NCBI GenBank assembly: GCA_012514865.1
Contig: JAAYZO010000893.1
Span: 1 to 6,599 of the forward strand
DNA: 6,599 nucleotides
Reading direction: 5' to 3'
Source of the DNA: Lentisphaerota bacterium
Lineage (GTDB): Bacteria; Verrucomicrobiota; Lentisphaeria; Oligosphaerales; JAFGRS01
The position numbers and the translations under genes are program-made. Below the pieces are notes generated by a model. That model saw only the letters and a list, made by a program, of their open reading frames with translations, made no database searches and was not told the DNA's origin. This document shows, piece by piece, positions 5,332 through 6,599 of this stretch. Numbering within the stretch: the first letter of the stretch is position 1; the number at the start of each line of letters is the position of its first letter.

Positions 5332-6234
5332 TCAGAGATCGCGGCCGGTGAGGGCGCGGTAGGCTTCCAGGTACTTGGCGCGGGTCTTGGCGACGACCTC
5401 GTCGGGCAGCACGGGCGCCGGCGGCTGGTGGTTGAAGCCGATGCTGTCGAGGTAGTCGCGGACGAACTGCTTGTCGAGGCTGGGCGGGTTGCTGCCGGTG
5501 GCGTAGGACTCGGCTGGCCAGAAGCGGCTCGAGTCGGGCGTGAGGACCTCGTCGATGAGGATGATGGTGCCATCGGTGTCGAGGCCGAACTCGAACTTGG
5601 TGTCGGCGATGATGACGCCGCGCCCGGCGGCGTAGTCGCGCGCCTCGGAGTAGAGGCGCAGGGTGAGGTCGCGCAGGGCTGCGGCGGTGCGGGCGTCGGT
5701 GGTGCGCACGACCTCCTCGTAGGTGATGTTCTCGTCGTGCTGGCCCATCTCGGCCTTGCAGGAGGGTGTGAAGACGGCCTCGTCGAGTTTGTCGGCCTGG
5801 GCGTAGCCCGGGCGCAGGGGTATGCCGCAGACCATGCCGGACTTCTGGTATTCTTTCCAGCCCGAGCCGACGAGGTAGCCGCGGGCGATGCACTCGACGG
5901 GGAGGGCGCGGGCCTTCTTGACGAGCATGGAGCGGCCCTGCAGGTCGGCGGCGAGGGCCCGGGCCGGCGCCGGGTAGTCGGCGACGTCCATGCTGATGAG
6001 GTGATTCGGCATCCAGGTGAAGCGCTCGAACCACAGCCGCGAGATGCCGGTCAGGACGCGGCCCTTGTCGGGGATGCCGTTGGGCATGACGCAGTCGAAG
6101 GCGCTGATGCGGTCGGAAGCCACCAGGAGGAGGCGGTCGCCGAGGTCGTAGATGTCGCGGACCTTGCCGCGGCGCGGCGCCGGCAGCCCGGGGATGGCGG
6201 TCTCGATCAGGGCGTGGTTCTTGTCGTAGATCAT
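5332..6234 (-). CDS. purC: Phosphoribosylaminoimidazole-succinocarboxamide synthase (SAICAR synthase)
   Basis: This cytosolic enzyme of de novo purine synthesis joins aspartate to CAIR using ATP, giving SAICAR. At 300 aa it matches the longer bacterial/yeast-like form of the family. Motifs are GKVRDIYDLGDRLLLVASDRISAFD (23-47, ATP-binding N-terminal lobe), LPVECIARGYLVGSGWKEY (111-129, first family signature), KAEMGQHDENI (160-170), IIADTKFEFG (208-217, second signature) and LIDEVLTPDSSRFW (226-239). The frame extends upstream to an ATG at 6462, but those 76 residues are low-complexity and unlike the family. I therefore start at the ATG at 6234, giving MIYDKNHAL. An AAGGA lies 11 nt upstream, a slightly long spacing. 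Residues 157-159 (PSC) differ from the common PAT before KAE, a mild change. It is likely the first gene of a purC-pckG transcript. No other pur gene is in view. Confidence 0.97.
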   Translation of the reverse strand: MIYDKNHALIETAIPGLPAPRRGKVRDIYDLGDRLLLVASDRISAFDCVMPNGIPDKGRVLTGISRLWFERFTWMPNHLISMDVADYPAPARALAADLQGRSMLVKKARALPVECIARGYLVGSGWKEYQKSGMVCGIPLRPGYAQADKLDEAVFTPSCKAEMGQHDENITYEEVVRTTDARTAAALRDLTLRLYSEARDYAAGRGVIIADTKFEFGLDTDGTIILIDEVLTPDSSRFWPAESYATGSNPPSLDKQFVRDYLDSIGFNHQPPAPVLPDEVVAKTRAKYLEAYRALTGRDL

Positions 6235-6367
6235 CGACGGCTCATTCCTTGTCGCAGGCACCTGGAGGCTGCCGAACCCTTCATGGCACGGCGACGGGAG
6301 GGGTGGCCGTTGCGCCTGACTCCCGGCGGCGGCGCTCCGGGCGCCGGCCCGGAGAAGGTGAGCGGAT

Positions 6368-6396
6368 ACTATCGCGCGCGAGGCGGCCCGGCGCAA
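6368..6396 (-). promoter_or_regulatory. purC: Possible sigma-70-type promoter for purC
   Basis: The minus strand has TTGCGC (6396-6391), a 17-nt spacer and GATAGT (6373-6368), partial matches to TTGACA and TATAAT with ideal spacing. It would give a 5' leader of about 130 nt before the ATG at 6234. Matches are weak in GC-rich DNA, so this is tentative. Confidence 0.3.
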
Positions 6397-6533
6397 GACA
6401 CCGAGGCCGATTTTCGGGGAGGGGAGAACCACGGATGGACCCAGCGCGGGCTCTGCCCGCAACCCAAGGGGGTGAGGGTCGGGTGTCGAGGGTTGGCTTT
6501 ACCGGGCCGCGGGAACGCGGCCACCGCGCCCAA

Positions 6534-6575
6534 GACACGGACGAACACTGACGGGCACGGACGGACACGGACGCG
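6534..6575. repeat. Degenerate GGACAC/GGACGG tandem array
   Basis: The plus strand reads as repeated variants of GACACG, GACGAA, GGGCACGGAC and GGACACGGAC. With the upstream CCACGGATGGACCC (6430-6443) it resembles the 'ACGGACACGGACGAACAC' type of spacer filler that I remember from planctomycete-like genomes. Translations of it (TRTNTDGHGRTRT style) are spurious. Confidence 0.5.
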
Positions 6576-6599
6576 ATCTTCGGGCACGGGGTCGGGCCA

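Larger units (their letters stand above)
6235..6599. other. purC: Non-coding leader upstream of purC
   Basis: No convincing gene lies here on either strand. It holds small hairpins at 6335-6354 (CTCCGGG/CCCGGAG), 6446-6460 (GCGGGC/GCCCGC) and 6505-6522 (GGCCGCG/CGCGGCC, GGAA loop on the plus strand), a possible promoter at 6368-6396 and a GGAC-rich degenerate array at 6534-6575. I recognise no riboswitch. A purine aptamer core was looked for by eye and not seen. Confidence 0.5.

Noticed and set aside
6231..6245. Four-codon mini-frame (MSRR) whose stop overlaps the purC start
   Set aside because: The AAGGA is too close to its ATG to serve it and fits purC instead. Such short frames are expected by chance.
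6235..6462. 76-residue N-terminal extension of PurC from ATG 6462
   Set aside because: Low-complexity sequence unlike SAICAR synthase. The ATG at 6234 gives the normal length and N-terminus.
6570..6580. 11-mer GACGCGATCTT shared with the palindrome arm at 1509-1519
   Set aside because: Only one arm is present, and a few shared 11-mers are expected by chance in a window of this size and composition.

Overview
This GC-rich bacterial window carries five protein-coding genes, all on the minus strand, so transcription runs from high to low coordinates. In that order they are purC (SAICAR synthase), pckG (GTP-dependent PEP carboxykinase), an ECF-like sigma factor, a small FHA-domain protein, and a membrane-anchored Ser/Thr protein kinase whose 3' end lies beyond base 1. 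The organism is probably from the Planctomycetota/Lentisphaerota/Verrucomicrobiota side of bacteria or a similar lineage. The reasons are the Hanks-type kinase with its C-terminal 'ADLGRFLAGQPV...' extension and single membrane span, the sigma-factor type (N-terminal TRTSLLQSLRRADDDDAW), the GTP-type PEPCK, and the short-period tandem repeats in the spacers. This placement rests on remembered family features, not on a search.

Layout. 6235-6599 is a non-coding leader upstream of purC with hairpins, a possible promoter and a degenerate GGACAC/GGACGG-type array. 5332-6234 is purC and 3469-5277 is pckG. They are 54 nt apart with no visible terminator, so they are probably co-transcribed. 3001-3468 is a spacer with three successive hairpins after pckG, the first two suited to termination, then a degenerate 9-bp array and four perfect copies of an 8-bp repeat. 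2389-3000 is the sigma factor, and its stop overlaps the FHA gene start (1835-2392) in an ATGA junction. 1387-1834 is a 448-bp spacer full of inverted and direct repeats, including a perfect 11-2-11 palindrome about 110 bp upstream of the kinase. 1-1386 is the kinase, open to the window edge.

How the genes fit together. purC-pckG is housekeeping metabolism (purine synthesis and gluconeogenesis). The sigma, FHA and kinase genes form a plausible phospho-signalling unit. The kinase would phosphorylate Ser/Thr targets, the FHA protein could read phosphothreonine, and the sigma factor would be the transcriptional output. No anti-sigma gene is visible. The sigma factor's region 2.2 is less acidic than the usual DAED...QE pattern and contains threonines, so direct control by phosphorylation is possible. 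That is the most interesting hypothesis here and it is an inference.
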